Shown here one piece after another: positions 1 through 11,664 of a stretch of DNA of 64,000 nucleotides. Origin of the DNA: Zea mays (Eukaryota; Streptophyta; Magnoliopsida; Poales; Poaceae). The stretch is from the NCBI RefSeq assembly GCF_902167145.1, contig NC_050105.1, positions 141,097,988 through 141,161,987 of the forward strand, written 5' to 3'. The notes beneath the pieces were generated by a model, which saw nothing but the letters and a program-made list of their open reading frames with translations, was not told where the DNA came from and did no database searches. Within the stretch, counting starts at the first letter, position 1. Every line of letters starts with the position of its first letter. The position numbers and the translations under genes were made by a program.

Positions 1-109
1 GTTGGGGATCTTGGTTTTTCTCGTAGGAGGAGAACATTTTCTTCTCCCCAGTCATGTGGTTTGTGCACCCGCTATCGATGATCCAACTTGAGCCACCGGA
101 TGCATAAAC
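1..109 (-). CDS. Pol N-terminus of Sirevirus A (aspartic protease start), partial
   Basis: The pol frame of element A opens directly after a TAG at 110-112 (minus strand) and runs off the left edge. It encodes the Sirevirus protease motif [14 protein letters not shown], in which the aspartate of DSG is the catalytic residue, followed by the start of the conserved segment that also begins pol in elements B and C. The frame differs from that of gag. Only about 36 codons are visible. Confidence 0.8.
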
Positions 110-122
110 CTACAAAACAAAT

Positions 123-2767
123 TTAGTTCTTGACTTTAGGTACCCAAACGGTTTTGGGTCCTTTGGCATTAGAAACAAGAACTTTGGGTACCCAAACACA
201 AGTCTTGGAGCCCTTGTGTTTGCCCCCAACAAAGTTGGCAACTACCTTGCCGGATTTGTTAGTAAGCACATATGATGCATCAAAAGTTTTGAATGAAATG
301 TCATGATCATTTGATGCACCAGGAGTTTTTTTCTTAGGCAACTTAGCACGGGTTGGTTGCCTAGAACTAGATGTCTCACCCTTATACATAAAAGCATAAT
401 TAGGGCCAGAGTGAGACTTCCTAGAATGAATTCTCCTAATTTTTCTCTCGGGATAACCGGCAGGGTACAAAATGTAACCCTCGTTATCCTGAGGCATGGG
501 AGCCTTGCCCTTAACAAAATTAGACAATCTTTTAGGAGGGGCATTAAGTTTGACATTGTCTCCCCTTTGGAAACCAATGCCATCCTTGATGCCAGGGCGT
601 CTCCCATTATAGAGCATACTTCTAGCAAATTTAAACTTTTCATTTTCTAAGTTATGCTCGCAATTTTAGCATCTAATTTTGCTATATGATCATTTTGTTG
701 TTTAATTAAGACCATGTGATCATGAATATCATTAATATCAACATCTCTACATCTAGTGCAAATGGAAACATGCTCAACGGTAGATGTAGGGGGTTTGCAA
801 GATTTTAATTCTACAACCTTAGCATGTAGTATGTCATTCTCATTTCTAAGGTTAGAAATAGTAACATTGCAAACATCAAAATCTTTAGCCTTAGCAATTA
901 ATTTTTCATTTTCAATCCTAAGGCTAGCAAGAGAATCATTCAATTCCTTAATCTTAGCATGCAAATCATTATCATTTTTAAGATTGGGAATTGAAACATC
1001 ACAAACATGTGAATCAACCTTAGCAGTTAATCTAGCATTTTCATTTCTAAGGTTGTTAATAGTTTCATGGCAAGTGCTTAGCTCACTAGATAGTTTTTCA
1101 CATTTTTCTACTTCAAGAGCATAAGCATTTTTAACCTTAACATGCTTCTTATTTTCTTTAGTTAGGAAGTCCTCTTGGGAATCCAAAAGGTCATCCTTCT
1201 CATGAATGGCAGTAATTAATTCATTTAACTTTTCCTTTTGTTCCATGTTAAGATTGGCAAAAAGGGTGCGTAGGTTATCTTCCTCATCACTAGCATTTTC
1301 ATCACTAGAGGACTCATATCTAGTGGAGGATTTAGATTTAACCTTCTTCTTTTTGCCGTCCTTTGCCATGAGGCACTTGTGGCCGACGTTGGGGAAGAGA
1401 AGGCCCTTGGTGGCGGCGATGTTGGCGGCGTCCTCATCGTCGGAGGAGTCGCTAGAGCTTTCGTCGGAGTCCCACTCCCGACAAACATGGGCATCGCCGC
1501 CCTTCTTCTTGTAGTACCTCTTCTTCTCCTTTCTTCTCCCCTTCTTGTCTTCACCCCTGTCATTGTCACTAGAAATAGGACATTTAGCTATAAAGTGACC
1601 GGGCTTACCACACTTGTAGCAAACCTTCTTGGAGCGGGGCTTGTAATCTTTCCCCCTCCTTTGCTTGAGGATTTGGCGAAAGCTTTTGATAACAAGCGAC
1701 ATTTCCTCGTTGTCGAGCTTGGAGGCATCGATTGGTTGTCTACTTGGTGTAGACTCCTCCTTTTTTTTCTCCGTCGCCTTGAATGCAACCGGTTGAGCTT
1801 CGGATGTGGAGGGACCGTCAAGTTCGTTGATCTTTCGTGAGCCCTTGATCATAAATTCAAAGCTCACAAAATTCCCGATTACTTCCTCGGGAGTCATTAG
1901 TGTATATCTTGGGTTGCCACGAATTAATTGAACTTGAGTAGGGTTAAGGAAAATAAGAGATCTTAGAATAACCTTAACCACCTCGTGGTCATCCCACTTT
2001 TTGCTCCCGAGGTTGCGCACTTGGTTCACCAAGGTTTTGAGCCGGTTGTACATGTCTTGTGGCTCCTCCCCTTGGCGAAGACGGAAGCGACCGAGCTCCC
2101 CCTCGATCGTTTCCCGCTTGGTGATCTTGGTGAGTTCATCACCCTCGTGCGCCGTCTTGAGCACGTCCCAAACTTCCTTGGCGCTTTTTAGTCCTTGCAC
2201 TTTGTTGTACTCCTCCCTACTTAGAGAGGCGAGGAGGATTGTTGTGGCTTGGGAGTTGAAGTGCTCGATTTGGGCCACCTCGTCCTCATCATAATCCTCA
2301 TCCCCTACGGATGGTACCTGTGCTCCAAACTCAACAACATTCCATATACTTTTGTGGAGTGAGGTTAGATAAAATTTCATTAAATCACTCCACCTAGCAT
2401 AATCTTCACCGTCAAAGGTTGGCGGTTTGCCTAATGGAATAGAAAGTAATGGAGTATGTCTAGAAGTACGAGGATAATGTAAGGGAATCTTACTAAACTT
2501 CTTACGCTCATGGCGCTTCGAAGTTATGGAGGGCGCGTCGGAGCCGAAAGTAGAAGGTGATGAAGTGTCGGTCTCGTAGTAGACCACTTTCCTCATCTTC
2601 TTTATTTTGTCGCCACTCCGATGCGACTTGTGAGAAGAAGTCTTCTTTTCCTTCTTCTTCTCCTTCCTTTTCTCCTTGTTGCGAGACTCTTCCGATGAAG
2701 CCTTCCCGTGGCTTGTAGCGGGCTTGTCGCCGGTCTCCATCTCCCTCTTGGCGAGTTCTCCCGACAT
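123..2767 (-). pseudogene. gag of Sirevirus A, broken by a one-base deletion
   Basis: This is the Sirevirus Gag, the nucleocapsid/capsid precursor that packages element RNA in cytoplasmic particles. From ATG at 2765-2767 it encodes a Lys/Ser-rich N-terminus, a capsid-like region, a CCHC zinc knuckle (CYKCGKPGHFIAKC), an acidic Asp/Ser stretch and a long coiled-coil C-terminus. It closely matches the intact gag genes at 4839-7532 and 18207-20897. A single base is missing between 660 and 661 (GCCGAG in the other copies, GCGAG here). Reading therefore shifts and stops after about 706 residues, while the remaining C-terminal segment (123-617) stays open in the other frame. The ATG preferred here is one codon inside the longest open frame, which begins with GTG. 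Confidence 0.9.
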
Positions 2768-2801
2768 CACTTCGAGCGGTTAAGCTCTAATGAAGCACCG
2801 G

Positions 2802-2813
2802 GCTCTGATACCA
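2802..2813 (-). other. Primer binding site of Sirevirus A
   Basis: TGGTATCAGAGC on the minus strand, complementary to the 3' end of initiator methionine tRNA, the usual primer for plant copia elements. It lies two bases inside the 5' LTR. Confidence 0.9.
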
Positions 2814-2815
2814 AT

Positions 2816-3558
2816 TGAAAGTCGCCTAGAGGGGGGGTGAATAGGGCGAAACTGAAATTCTCAAAAATAATCACAACTACAAGCCGGATTAGCGTTAGAA
2901 ATATAATCGAGTCCGCGAGAGAGGGTGCAAAACAAATCACAAGCAAATAAGGAGTGAGACACGTGGATTTGTTTTACCGAGGTTCGGTTCTCGCAAACCT
3001 ACTCCCCGTTGAGGTGGTCACAAAGACCGGGTCTCTTTCAACCCTTTCCCTCTCTCAAACGGTCCCTCGGACCGAGTGAGCTTTTCTTCTCAATCACTTG
3101 GAACACAAAGTTCCTACAAGGACCACCACAAGACTGGTGTCTCTTGCCTCAATTACAAGTGAGTTTGATCGCAATAAAGAATCAAGAAAGAAGAAAGCAA
3201 TCCAAGTGCAAGAGCTCGAAAGAACACAAGCAAATCTCTCTCACTAGTAACTAAAACTTTGTGTGGAATTTGGGAGAGGATTTGATCTCTTGAGTGTGTC
3301 TAGAATTCAATGCCTAGCTCTTGTAAGTGGTTGAAAGTGTAAAAACTTGGATGCAATGAATGGTGGGTGGTTGGGGGTATTTATAGCCCCAACCACCAAA
3401 CTAGCCGTTTGGTGGGGCTGACTGTCGTATGGTGCACCGGACAGTCTGGTGCACACCGGACATGTCCGGTGTGCCAGCCACGTCACCAAAGCCGTTGGGT
3501 TCCGACCGTTGGAGCTCTGTCTTCTGGGCCCGCCTGGATGTCCGGTGGCGCACCGGAC
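2816..3558 (-). repeat. 5' LTR of Sirevirus A, promoter-distal part
   Basis: This part starts TGAAAGTCGCC (the inverse of the GGCGACTTTCA LTR end) next to the primer binding site. It is interrupted at 3558 by element B and continues at 12901-13463, giving a total of about 1306 bp. It contains a TATA box at about 3378-3385 inside an inverted repeat, and CACCGGAC..GTCCGGTG palindromes at about 3437-3476. Confidence 0.9.
3366..3397 (-). promoter_or_regulatory. TATA box inside an inverted repeat, LTR of element A
   Basis: On the minus strand the core promoter reads GGTGGTTGGGG, C, TATAAATA, then CCCCCAACCACC. The two arms are complementary apart from one extra C. The same arrangement is seen in elements B, C and E. 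Confidence 0.7.
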
Positions 3559-3763
3559 TGAAAGGGAATTAGGCTTACACCTAGTTCCTAAATTATTTTG
3601 GTGGTTGAATTGCCCAACACAAATTGATGAACTAACTAGTTTGCTCTAGATTATACGTTCTACAGGTGCCAAAGGTTCATCTACAACTATACTAATTCGA
3701 CTGTCCGGAATACCGTAGATTATTCCGGACAGGAGAAGCTTTTTGGAAAAACAGGCCAAGCGC

Positions 3764-4160
3764 GGACCGTCCGGGCCCCTGCGGCGGACCGTCCGTGACA
3801 GAAGAATGACCCTCGGACAGAACCAATGCAAAAACACAAGTTTCCACTACAGACTGTCCGGAGGAAAAGCGAAGACCGTCCGAGCCCTCGCGCGGACCGT
3901 CCGGCCTCAGGCGCGGACCGTCCGGTCGGTAAGAAACCGAAAAACCCGAAGGTGACGGGTTCGGAGAAATGAATTATAGGGGGCCTCGCGGACCGTCCGG
4001 GGTGCACGACCGGACCGTCCGCGACTGGCTCTGTCTGACATCTGACGACGCATTAAATGCAATATAGCCGTTGATATAGCCGTTACTGCTGACCGTTGCA
4101 TTTTCAGCCGTTGATCTACAGGGGCGGACCGTCCGCACCAGGAGGGCGGACCGTCCGCGC
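3764..4160. promoter_or_regulatory. Array of CGGACCGTCCG palindromes in the B LTR
   Basis: About ten odd palindromes with arms CGGAC/GTCCG, several extended to GCGGACCGTCCGC, lie upstream of the TATA box. They occupy the positions where the LTRs of elements A, C and E carry CACCGGACNGTCCGGTG-type palindromes. Conserved LTR palindromes are a recognised feature of Sireviruses; their function is not established here. Confidence 0.7.
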
Positions 4161-4199
4161 TCAGCAGAATGGCCCAACGGCTAGGAAGTGGTTGGTGGC

Positions 4200-4207
4200 T
4201 ATAAATA
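4200..4207 (+). promoter_or_regulatory. TATA box of the B 5' LTR
   Basis: TATAAATA flanked by GGTTGGTGGC and CAACCCCAACC, an imperfect version of the inverted repeat seen around the TATA box of element C. The repeated 3' LTR copy is at about 12306-12313. Confidence 0.7.
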
Positions 4208-4792
4208 CAACCCCAACCACCTCCATTCACTTCATCCAAGCAATTCCAACCTTCAACATTCAATACAAGAGCTAGCAATCCATTCCAAGACACATTCAAA
4301 GCCTCCATCTCTCCAAGTTTCACAATTGAGAAAAGAGATCATTAGTGACTTGAGAGAGAAAGTGATCCGTGTGTTATTTGTCGCTCTTGTCGCTTGGCCT
4401 TTTTAATCGTGCTTTCTTGATTCTTTCATTGCGATCAAACTCACTTGTAATTGAGGCAAGAGACACCAATCTTGTGGTGATCCTTGTAGGGACTTTGTGT
4501 TCCAAGTGATTAAGAAGAGAAAGCTCACTCGGTCCGAGGGACCGTTTTGAGAGAGGGAAGGGTTGAAAGAGACCCGACCTTTGTGGCCTCCTCAACGGGG
4601 AGTAGGTTTGCATGAACCAAACCTCGGTAAAACAAATCCGCGTATCACACTTCTTATTTGCTTGCGATTTGTTTTCGACCCTCTCTCGCGGACTCAATTA
4701 TATTTCTAAACGCTAACCCGGCTTGTAGTTGTGATTGTTTTTGAGAATTTCAGTTTCGCCCTATTCACCCCCCCCTCTATGCGACTATCAAT

Positions 4793-4804
4793 TGGTATCA
4801 GAGG
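4793..4804 (+). other. Primer binding site of Sirevirus B
   Basis: TGGTATCAGAGG, matching the tRNA-iMet complement except for the last base (G instead of C), directly after the 5' LTR. Confidence 0.85.
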
Positions 4805-4838
4805 TCGGTGCTTCATTAGAGCCTAACCGCTCGAAGTG

Positions 4839-7532
4839 ATGTCGGGAGATCACGCCAAGAAGGAGATGGAGACCGGCGAAAAGCCCACTACAAGCCACGG
4901 GAGCACTTCATCGGAAGAGTCCCGCACCAAGAGGAAGGAGAAGAAGAAGATCACCTCTAGCAAAGGGAAGGAGAAGAAATCTTCTTCTCACCACAAAGAG
5001 AAGAAGGAAAAATCTTCTTCCCACAAGCCGCATCGGAGTGGGGACAAGAAGAAAAGGATGAGGAAGGTGGTCTACTACGAGACCGATTCTTCATCGGCAT
5101 CCACCTCCGGCTCCGACGCGGCATCCGTCACTTCTAAGCGCCAAGAGCGCAAGAAGTATAGTAAGATACCCCTACACTACCCTCGCATTTCCAAACATAC
5201 ACCTTTACTTTCCGTCCCATTAGGCAAACCACCAACTTTTGATGGTGAAGATTACGCTAGGTGGAGCGATTTAATGCGATTTCATCTAACCTCGCTCCAC
5301 AAAAGTATATGGGATGTTGTTGAGTTTGGTGCACAGGTACCATCCGTAGGGGATAAAGACTATGATGAGGATGAGGTGGCCCAAATCGAGCACTTCAACT
5401 CTCAAGCAACAACAATACTCCTCGCCTCACTAAGTAGAGAGGAGTATAACAAAGTACAAGGGTTGAAGAGTGCCAAGGAGGTTTGGGATGTGCTCAAAAC
5501 CGCGCACGAGGGAGACGAGCTCACCAAGATCACCAAGCGGGAAACGATCGAGGGGGAGCTTGGTCGGTTCCGGCTTCGCAAAGGGGAGGAGCCACAACAC
5601 ATGTACAGCCGGCTCAAGACCTTGGTGAACCAAGTGCGCAACATCGGGAGCGTAAAGTGGGATGACCATGAAGTGGTTAAGGTTATTCTAAGATCTCTTA
5701 TTTTCCTTAACCCTACTCAAGTTCAATTAATTCATGGTAATCCTAGATATACTAAAATGACCCCCGAGGAAGTAATCGGGCATTTTGTAAGTTTTGAGTG
5801 CATGATCGAAGGCTCGAGGAAGATCAACGAGCTTGATGATCCATCTACATCCGAAGCTCAACCCGTCGCATTCAAGGCGACGGAAGAAAAGAAGGAGGAG
5901 TCTACCCCAAGTCGACAACCAATAGACGCCTCCAAGCTTGACAATGAGGAAATGGCGCTCGTCATCAAGAGCTTCCGCCAAATCCTCAAGCAAAGGAGAG
6001 GGAAAGACTACAAGTCCCGCTCCAAGAAAGTTTGCTACAAGTGTGGTAAGCCCGGTCACTTTATTGCAAAATGTCCATTATCAAGTGACAGTGACAGGGA
6101 TAACGACAAGAAGGGCAAGAGGAGAGAAAAGAAGAGGTACTACAAAAAGAAGGGCGGCGATGCCCATGTTTGTCGGGAGTGGGACTCCGACGAAAGCTCA
6201 AGCGACTCCTCCGACGACGAGGACGCCGCCAACATCGCCGTCACTAAGGGACTCCTCTTCCCCAACGTCGGCCACAAGTGCCTCATGGCAAAGGACGGCA
6301 AAAAGAAGGTTAAATCTAAATCCTCCACTAAATATGAATCCTCTAGTGATGACAATGCTAGTGATGAGGAAGATAATTTGCGTTCCCTTTTTGCCAACCT
6401 TAACATAGCTCAAAAGGAAAAATTAAATGAATTGGTTAGTGCTATTCATGAAAAGGATGACCTTTTGGATTCCCAAGAGGACCTCCTTATTAAGGAAAAC
6501 AAGAAACATGTTAAGGTTAAAAATGCTTATGCTCTAGAAATTGAGAAATGTGAAAAATTATCTAGTGAGCTAAGCACTTGCCGTGAGATGATTGACAACC
6601 TTAGGAATGAAAATACTAGTTTAAAAGCTAAGGTTGATTCACATGTTTGCAATGTTTCAACTTCAAATCCTAGAGATGATGATGTTGATTTACTTGCTAG
6701 GATTGATGAGTTGAATGCTTCCCTAGCTAGCCTTAAAATTGAAAATGAAAAATTGCTTGCTAAGGCTAAAGATCTTGATGTTTGCAATGCTACTATTTCC
6801 GACCTTAGAACTAAGAATGACATGTTACAAGCTAAGGTTGTAGAATTAAAATCTTGCAAACCCTCTACATCTATCGTTGAGCATGTATCTATTTGCACTA
6901 GATGTAGAGATGTTAACATTGATGCTATTCATGATCATATGGCTTTAATTAAACAACAAAATGATCATATAGCAAAATTAGATGCTAAAATTGCCGAGCA
7001 TAACTTAGAAAATGAAAAATTTAAATTTGCTAGAAGTATGCTCTATAATGGGAGACGCCCGGGCATCAAGGATGGCATTGGCTTCCAAAGGGGAGACAAT
7101 GTCAAACTTAGTGCCCCTCCTAAAAGATTGTCTAACTTTGTTAAGGGCAAGGCTCCCATGCCTCAGGATAACGAGGGTTACATTTTATACCCTGCCGGTT
7201 ATCCCGAGAGCAAAATTAGGAGAATTCATTTTAGGAAGTCTCACTCTGGCCCTAATCATGCTTTCATGTATAAGGGTGAGACATCTAGCTCTAGGCAACC
7301 AACCCGTGCTAAGTTGCCTAGAAAGAAAACTCCTAGTGCATCAAATGATCATAACATTTCTTTTAAAACTTTTGATGCATCTTATGTTTTGACTAACAAA
7401 TCCGGCAAGGTAGTTGCCAAATATGTTGGGGGCAAGCACAAGGGATCAAAGACTTGTGTTTGGGTACCCAAAGTTCTTGTGTCTAATGCTAAAGGACGCA
7501 AAACTATTTGGGTACCTAAAGTCAAGAACTAA
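4839..7532 (+). CDS. Gag polyprotein of Sirevirus B
   Basis: An intact 897-residue Gag. In order it has: a basic Lys/Ser N-terminus (residues about 1-75); a capsid-like region starting near PTFDGEDYARWSDLM (about 130-330); a single CCHC zinc knuckle, CYKCGKPGHFIAKC (about 405); an acidic SDESSSDSSDDEDAA stretch; and a long heptad-rich coiled coil (about 520-720), followed by a basic tail ending VPKVKN. The length, near 900 residues, is typical of Sirevirus Gag. The start chosen is the ATG at 4839, 34 bases after the PBS. The stop at 7530-7532 is followed by a pol frame in a different register. It should form the particle that houses reverse transcription. Confidence 0.92.
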   Translation: MSGDHAKKEMETGEKPTTSHGSTSSEESRTKRKEKKKITSSKGKEKKSSSHHKEKKEKSSSHKPHRSGDKKKRMRKVVYYETDSSSASTSGSDAASVTSKRQERKKYSKIPLHYPRISKHTPLLSVPLGKPPTFDGEDYARWSDLMRFHLTSLHKSIWDVVEFGAQVPSVGDKDYDEDEVAQIEHFNSQATTILLASLSREEYNKVQGLKSAKEVWDVLKTAHEGDELTKITKRETIEGELGRFRLRKGEEPQHMYSRLKTLVNQVRNIGSVKWDDHEVVKVILRSLIFLNPTQVQLIHGNPRYTKMTPEEVIGHFVSFECMIEGSRKINELDDPSTSEAQPVAFKATEEKKEESTPSRQPIDASKLDNEEMALVIKSFRQILKQRRGKDYKSRSKKVCYKCGKPGHFIAKCPLSSDSDRDNDKKGKRREKKRYYKKKGGDAHVCREWDSDESSSDSSDDEDAANIAVTKGLLFPNVGHKCLMAKDGKKKVKSKSSTKYESSSDDNASDEEDNLRSLFANLNIAQKEKLNELVSAIHEKDDLLDSQEDLLIKENKKHVKVKNAYALEIEKCEKLSSELSTCREMIDNLRNENTSLKAKVDSHVCNVSTSNPRDDDVDLLARIDELNASLASLKIENEKLLAKAKDLDVCNATISDLRTKNDMLQAKVVELKSCKPSTSIVEHVSICTRCRDVNIDAIHDHMALIKQQNDHIAKLDAKIAEHNLENEKFKFARSMLYNGRRPGIKDGIGFQRGDNVKLSAPPKRLSNFVKGKAPMPQDNEGYILYPAGYPESKIRRIHFRKSHSGPNHAFMYKGETSSSRQPTRAKLPRKKTPSASNDHNISFKTFDASYVLTNKSGKVVAKYVGGKHKGSKTCVWVPKVLVSNAKGRKTIWVPKVKN

Positions 7533-7545
7533 ACTTGTTTTGTAG

Positions 7546-10500
7546 GTTTATGCATCCGGGGGCTCAAGTTGGATACTCGACAGCGGGTGCACAAACCACA
7601 TGACAGGGGAGAAAAGGATGCTCTCCTCATATGAGAAAAACCAAGATCCCCAAAGAGCGATCACATTTGGGGATGGAAATCAAGGTTTGGTCAAAGGTTT
7701 GGGTAAAATTGCTATTTCACCTGACCATTCCATTTCAAATGTTTCTCTTGTTGATTCATTAGATTACAATCTGCTTTCTGTATCTCAATTATGTCAAATG
7801 GGCTACAACTGTCTTTTCACTGATATAGGTGTCACTGTCTTTAGAAGAAGTGATGACTCAATAGCATTTAAGGGAGTGTTAGAGGGTCAGCTATACTTGG
7901 TAGATTTTGATAGAGCTGAACTCGACACTTGCTTAATTGCTAAGACTAACGTGGGTTGGCTCTGGCACCGCCGACTAGCCCATGTTGGGATGAAGAATCT
8001 TCATAAGCTTCTAAAGGGAGAGCACATTTTAGGACTAACCAATGTTCATTTTGAGAAAGACAGGGTTTGTAGCGCATGCCAAGCAGGAAAGCAAGTTGGT
8101 ACTCATCATCCACACAAGAACATCATGACGACCGACAGACCACTAGAGCTCCTACACATGGACCTATTCGACCCGATTGCTTTCATAAGCATCGGCGGGA
8201 GTAAGTACTGTCTAGTTATTGTGGATGATTATTCTCGCTTCACTTGGGTGTTCTTTTTACAGGAAAAATCTCAAACCCAAGAAACCTTAAAGGGATTCCT
8301 GAGACGGGCTCAAAACGAGTTCGGCTTAAGGATCAAGAAAATTAGAAGCGACAACGGGACGGAGTTCAAGAACTCTCAAATCGAAGGCTTCCTTGAGGAG
8401 GAGGGCATCAAGCATGAGTTCTCTTCTCCCTACACGCCACAACAAAATGGTGTAGTGGAGAGGAAGAATCGAACTCTATTGGACATGGCAAGGACCATGC
8501 TTGATGAGTACAAGACTTCGGATCGGTTTTGGGCCGAGGCGGTCAACACCGCCTGCTACGCCATCAACCGGTTATATCTTCACCGAATCCTCAAGAAGAC
8601 ATCGTATGAACTCCTAACCGGTAAAAAGCCCAACATTTCATATTTTAGAGTCTTTGGTAGCAAATGCTTTATTCTTGTTAAAAGAGGTAGAAAATCTAAA
8701 TTTGCTCCTAAGACTGTAGAAGGTTTTTTACTTGGTTATGACTCAAACACAAGGGCATATAGGGTCTTTAACAAGTCCACTGGACTAGTTGAAGTCTCAT
8801 GTGACGTTGTGTTTGATGAGACTAACGGCTCTCAAGTAGAGCAAGTTGATCTTGATGAGATAGGTGAAGAAGAGGCTCCATGCATCGCGCTAAGGAACAT
8901 GTCCATTGGGGATGTGTGTCCTAAGGAATCCAAAAAGCCTCCAAATGCACAAGATCAACCATCCTCCTCCATACAAGCATCTCCACCGACTCAAAATGAG
9001 GATGAGGCTCAAGTTGATGAAGAAGAAGATCAATCAAATGAGCCACCTCAAGATGATGGCATAGATCAAGAGGGAGATGCAAATGATCAAGAAAAGGAGG
9101 ATGAGCAAGAACCAAGGCCGCCACACCCAAGAGTCCACCAAGCAATCCAACGAGATCACCCCGTCGACACCATCCTCGGCGACATTCATAAGGGGGTAAC
9201 CACTAGATCTCGTGTTGCACATTTTTGTGAACATTACTCGTTTGTTTCCTCTATTGAGCCACACAGGGTAGAGGAAGCACTCCAAGATTCGGATTGGGTG
9301 GTGGCGATGCAAGAGGAGCTCAACAATTTCACTAGAAATGAGGTATGGCATTTAGTTCCACGTCCTAACCAAAATGTTGTAGGAACCAAATGGGTCTTCC
9401 GCAACAAGCAAGATGAGCATGGTGTGGTGACAAGGAACAAAGCTCGACTTGTGGCCAAAGGATACTCCCAAGTCGAAGGTTTGGATTTCGGTGAAACCTA
9501 TGCACCCGTAGCTAGGCTTGAGTCAATTCGTATATTATTGGCCTATGCTACTTACCATGGCTTTAAGCTTTATCAAATGGACGTGAAAAGTGCCTTCCTC
9601 AATGGACCAATCAAGGAAGAAGTCTATGTTGAGCAACCTCCCGGCTTTGAAGACAGTGAGTATCCTAACCATGTCTATAAGCTCTCTAAGGCGCTTTATG
9701 GGCTCAAGCAAGCCCCAAGAGCATGGTATGAATGCCTTAGAGATTTCCTTATTGCAAATGGATTCAAAGTTGGAAAGGCCGATCCTACGCTCTTTACCAA
9801 AACACTTGAAAATGATTTGTTTGTATGCCAAATTTATGTTGATGATATTATATTTGGGTCTACTAACGAATCTACTTGTGAAGAGTTTAGTAGGATCATG
9901 ACACAGAAATTCGAGATGTCAATGATGGGAGAGTTGAAGTACTTCTTAGGATTTCAAGTGAAGCAACTCCAAGAGGGCACCTTCATTAGCCAAACCAAGT
10001 ACACTCAAGACATTCTTGCTAAGTTTGGGATGAAGGATGCCAAACCCATCAAGACACCCATGGGAACTAATGGGCATCTCGACCTCGACACGGGAGGTAA
10101 GTCCGTAGATCAAAAGGTATATCGGTCGATGATAGGTTCTTTACTCTATTTATGTGCATCTCGACCGGATATTATGCTTTCCGTATGCATGTGTGCAAGA
10201 TTCCAAGCCGACCCTAAGGAAGCTCACCTTACGACCGTAAAACGAATCTTGAGATATTTGGCTTATACTCCTAAGTTTGGGCTTTGATATCCTAGGGGAT
10301 CCACATTTGATTTGATTGGATATTCGGATGCCGATTGGGCGGGGTGCAAAAACAATAGGAAGAGCACATCGGGGACTTGCCAGTTCTTGGGAAGATCCTT
10401 GGTGTCTTGGGCTTCAAAGAAGCAAAATTCGGTTGCTCTTTCCACCGCCGAAGCTGAGTACATTGCCGCAGGCCATTGTTGCACGCAATTGCTTTGGATG

Positions 10501-10791
10501 AGGCAAACCCTGCGGGACTACGGTTACAAATTAACCAAAGTCCCTTTGCTATGTGATAATGAGAGTGCAATCAAAATGGCCGACAATCCCGTCGAGCATA
10601 GCCGCACTAAGCACATAGCCATTCGGTATCATTTTCTTAGGGATCACCAACAAAAGGGAGATATCGAGATTTCTTACATTAATACTAAAGATCAATTAGC
10701 CGATATCTTTACCAAGCCTCTTGATGAACAATCTTTTAACAAACTTAGGCATGAGCTCAATATTCTTGATTCGCGCAATTTCTTTTGTTAG
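7546..10791 (+). pseudogene. Pol polyprotein of Sirevirus B, one premature TGA
   Basis: The frame opens after TAG 7543-7545 and encodes the protease motif [14 protein letters not shown]; an internal ATG follows at 7600. Next come the HHCC zinc finger of integrase (WHRRLAH...CSACQAGK), the DDE integrase core with IRSDNGTEF and VERKNRTLL, reverse transcriptase with YVDDIIFGS, and RNase H with [16 protein letters not shown] and the C-terminal [15 protein letters not shown]. At 10285-10287 a TGG found in element C has become TGA, so the protein ends just before RNase H. The same frame then continues to 10791. Integrase also shows HMDLFDPI where element C has HMDLFGPI. Without suppression of the TGA the copy lacks RNase H. 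Confidence 0.9.
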
Positions 10792-11664
10792 ATTGCACAC
10801 ATAGCTCATTCATATACCTTTGATCATGTCTCTTTCATATGCTATGACTAATGTGTTTTCAAGTCCACTTCAAACCAAGTCATAGGTATATTGAAAGGGA
10901 ATTGGAGTCTTCGGCGAAGACAAAGGCTTCCACTCCGTAACTCATCCCTCGCCGACGCTCCAAAGTCTCTCTCCATTCTTGGGAGAGAAAGCATGAGCAC
11001 CAAGAAAAGGACTTTGTCTTTTGGGAGAAAGTAAGAGCCCAAGGCAAAAGGACCGGACTTCGTCTTTGGTATAATCTTAACTCACTCATTTATGACCAAA
11101 GAGGAAGACAACACTTCGAGGGCTCTAATGATTCCGTTTTTGGCGATTCATGCCAAAGGGGGAGAAAATATGAGCCCAAAGCAAAAGGACCGCACCACCA
11201 CCAATTTCAAAAACTTAGTGTTGAATATTATCAATTGGTTTTCCTATTATGTTCAAAAGGGGGAGAAAGTAGTATTTCAAAATGATATGTCAAAACCCTC
11301 TTGAACACTAAGAGGAGGATTTCATTTAGGGGGAGTTTTGTTTAATCAAAGGAGAAGCATTTGAAACAGGGGGAGAAAATTTCAAATCTTGAAAATGCTT
11401 TGCAAAATCTTATTCATTTACCTTTGACTATTTGCAAAAGAACTTAGAAAAGATTTACAAAAGATTTTGCAAAAACAAAACATGTGGTGCAAGCGTGGTC
11501 CAAAATGTTATATAAGAAAGAAACAATTCATGCATATTTTGTAAGTATTTATATTGACTCAATTCCAAGCAACCTTTGCACTTACATTATGCAAACTAGT
11601 TCAATTATGCACTTTTATATTTGCTTTGGTTTGTGTTGGCATCAATCACCAAAAAGGGGGAGAT
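10792..11664 (+). other. 3' untranslated region of Sirevirus B with repeated polypurine tracts
   Basis: This 870-bp non-coding stretch lies between pol and the 3' LTR. It holds several GGGGGAGA-like purine runs (for example near 11158, 11261, 11329, 11370 and 11656), the last (AAAAAGGGGGAGA) touching the LTR as the plus-strand primer. Multiple polypurine tracts upstream of the 3' LTR are a known Sirevirus trait. No gene is visible. Confidence 0.75.

Larger units (their letters stand above)
3559..4790 (+). repeat. 5' LTR of Sirevirus B
   Basis: Runs from TGAAAGGGAATTAGG to GCGACTATCA. It holds a U3 array of about ten CGGACCGTCCG-type palindromes (about 3764-4160) and a TATAAATA at 4200-4207. 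Confidence 0.95.

Noticed and set aside
3720..4323. Minus-strand frames with GRSAPEAGRSAR-like repeats in the B LTR
   Set aside because: These are shadows of the CGGACCGTCCG palindromes in U3.
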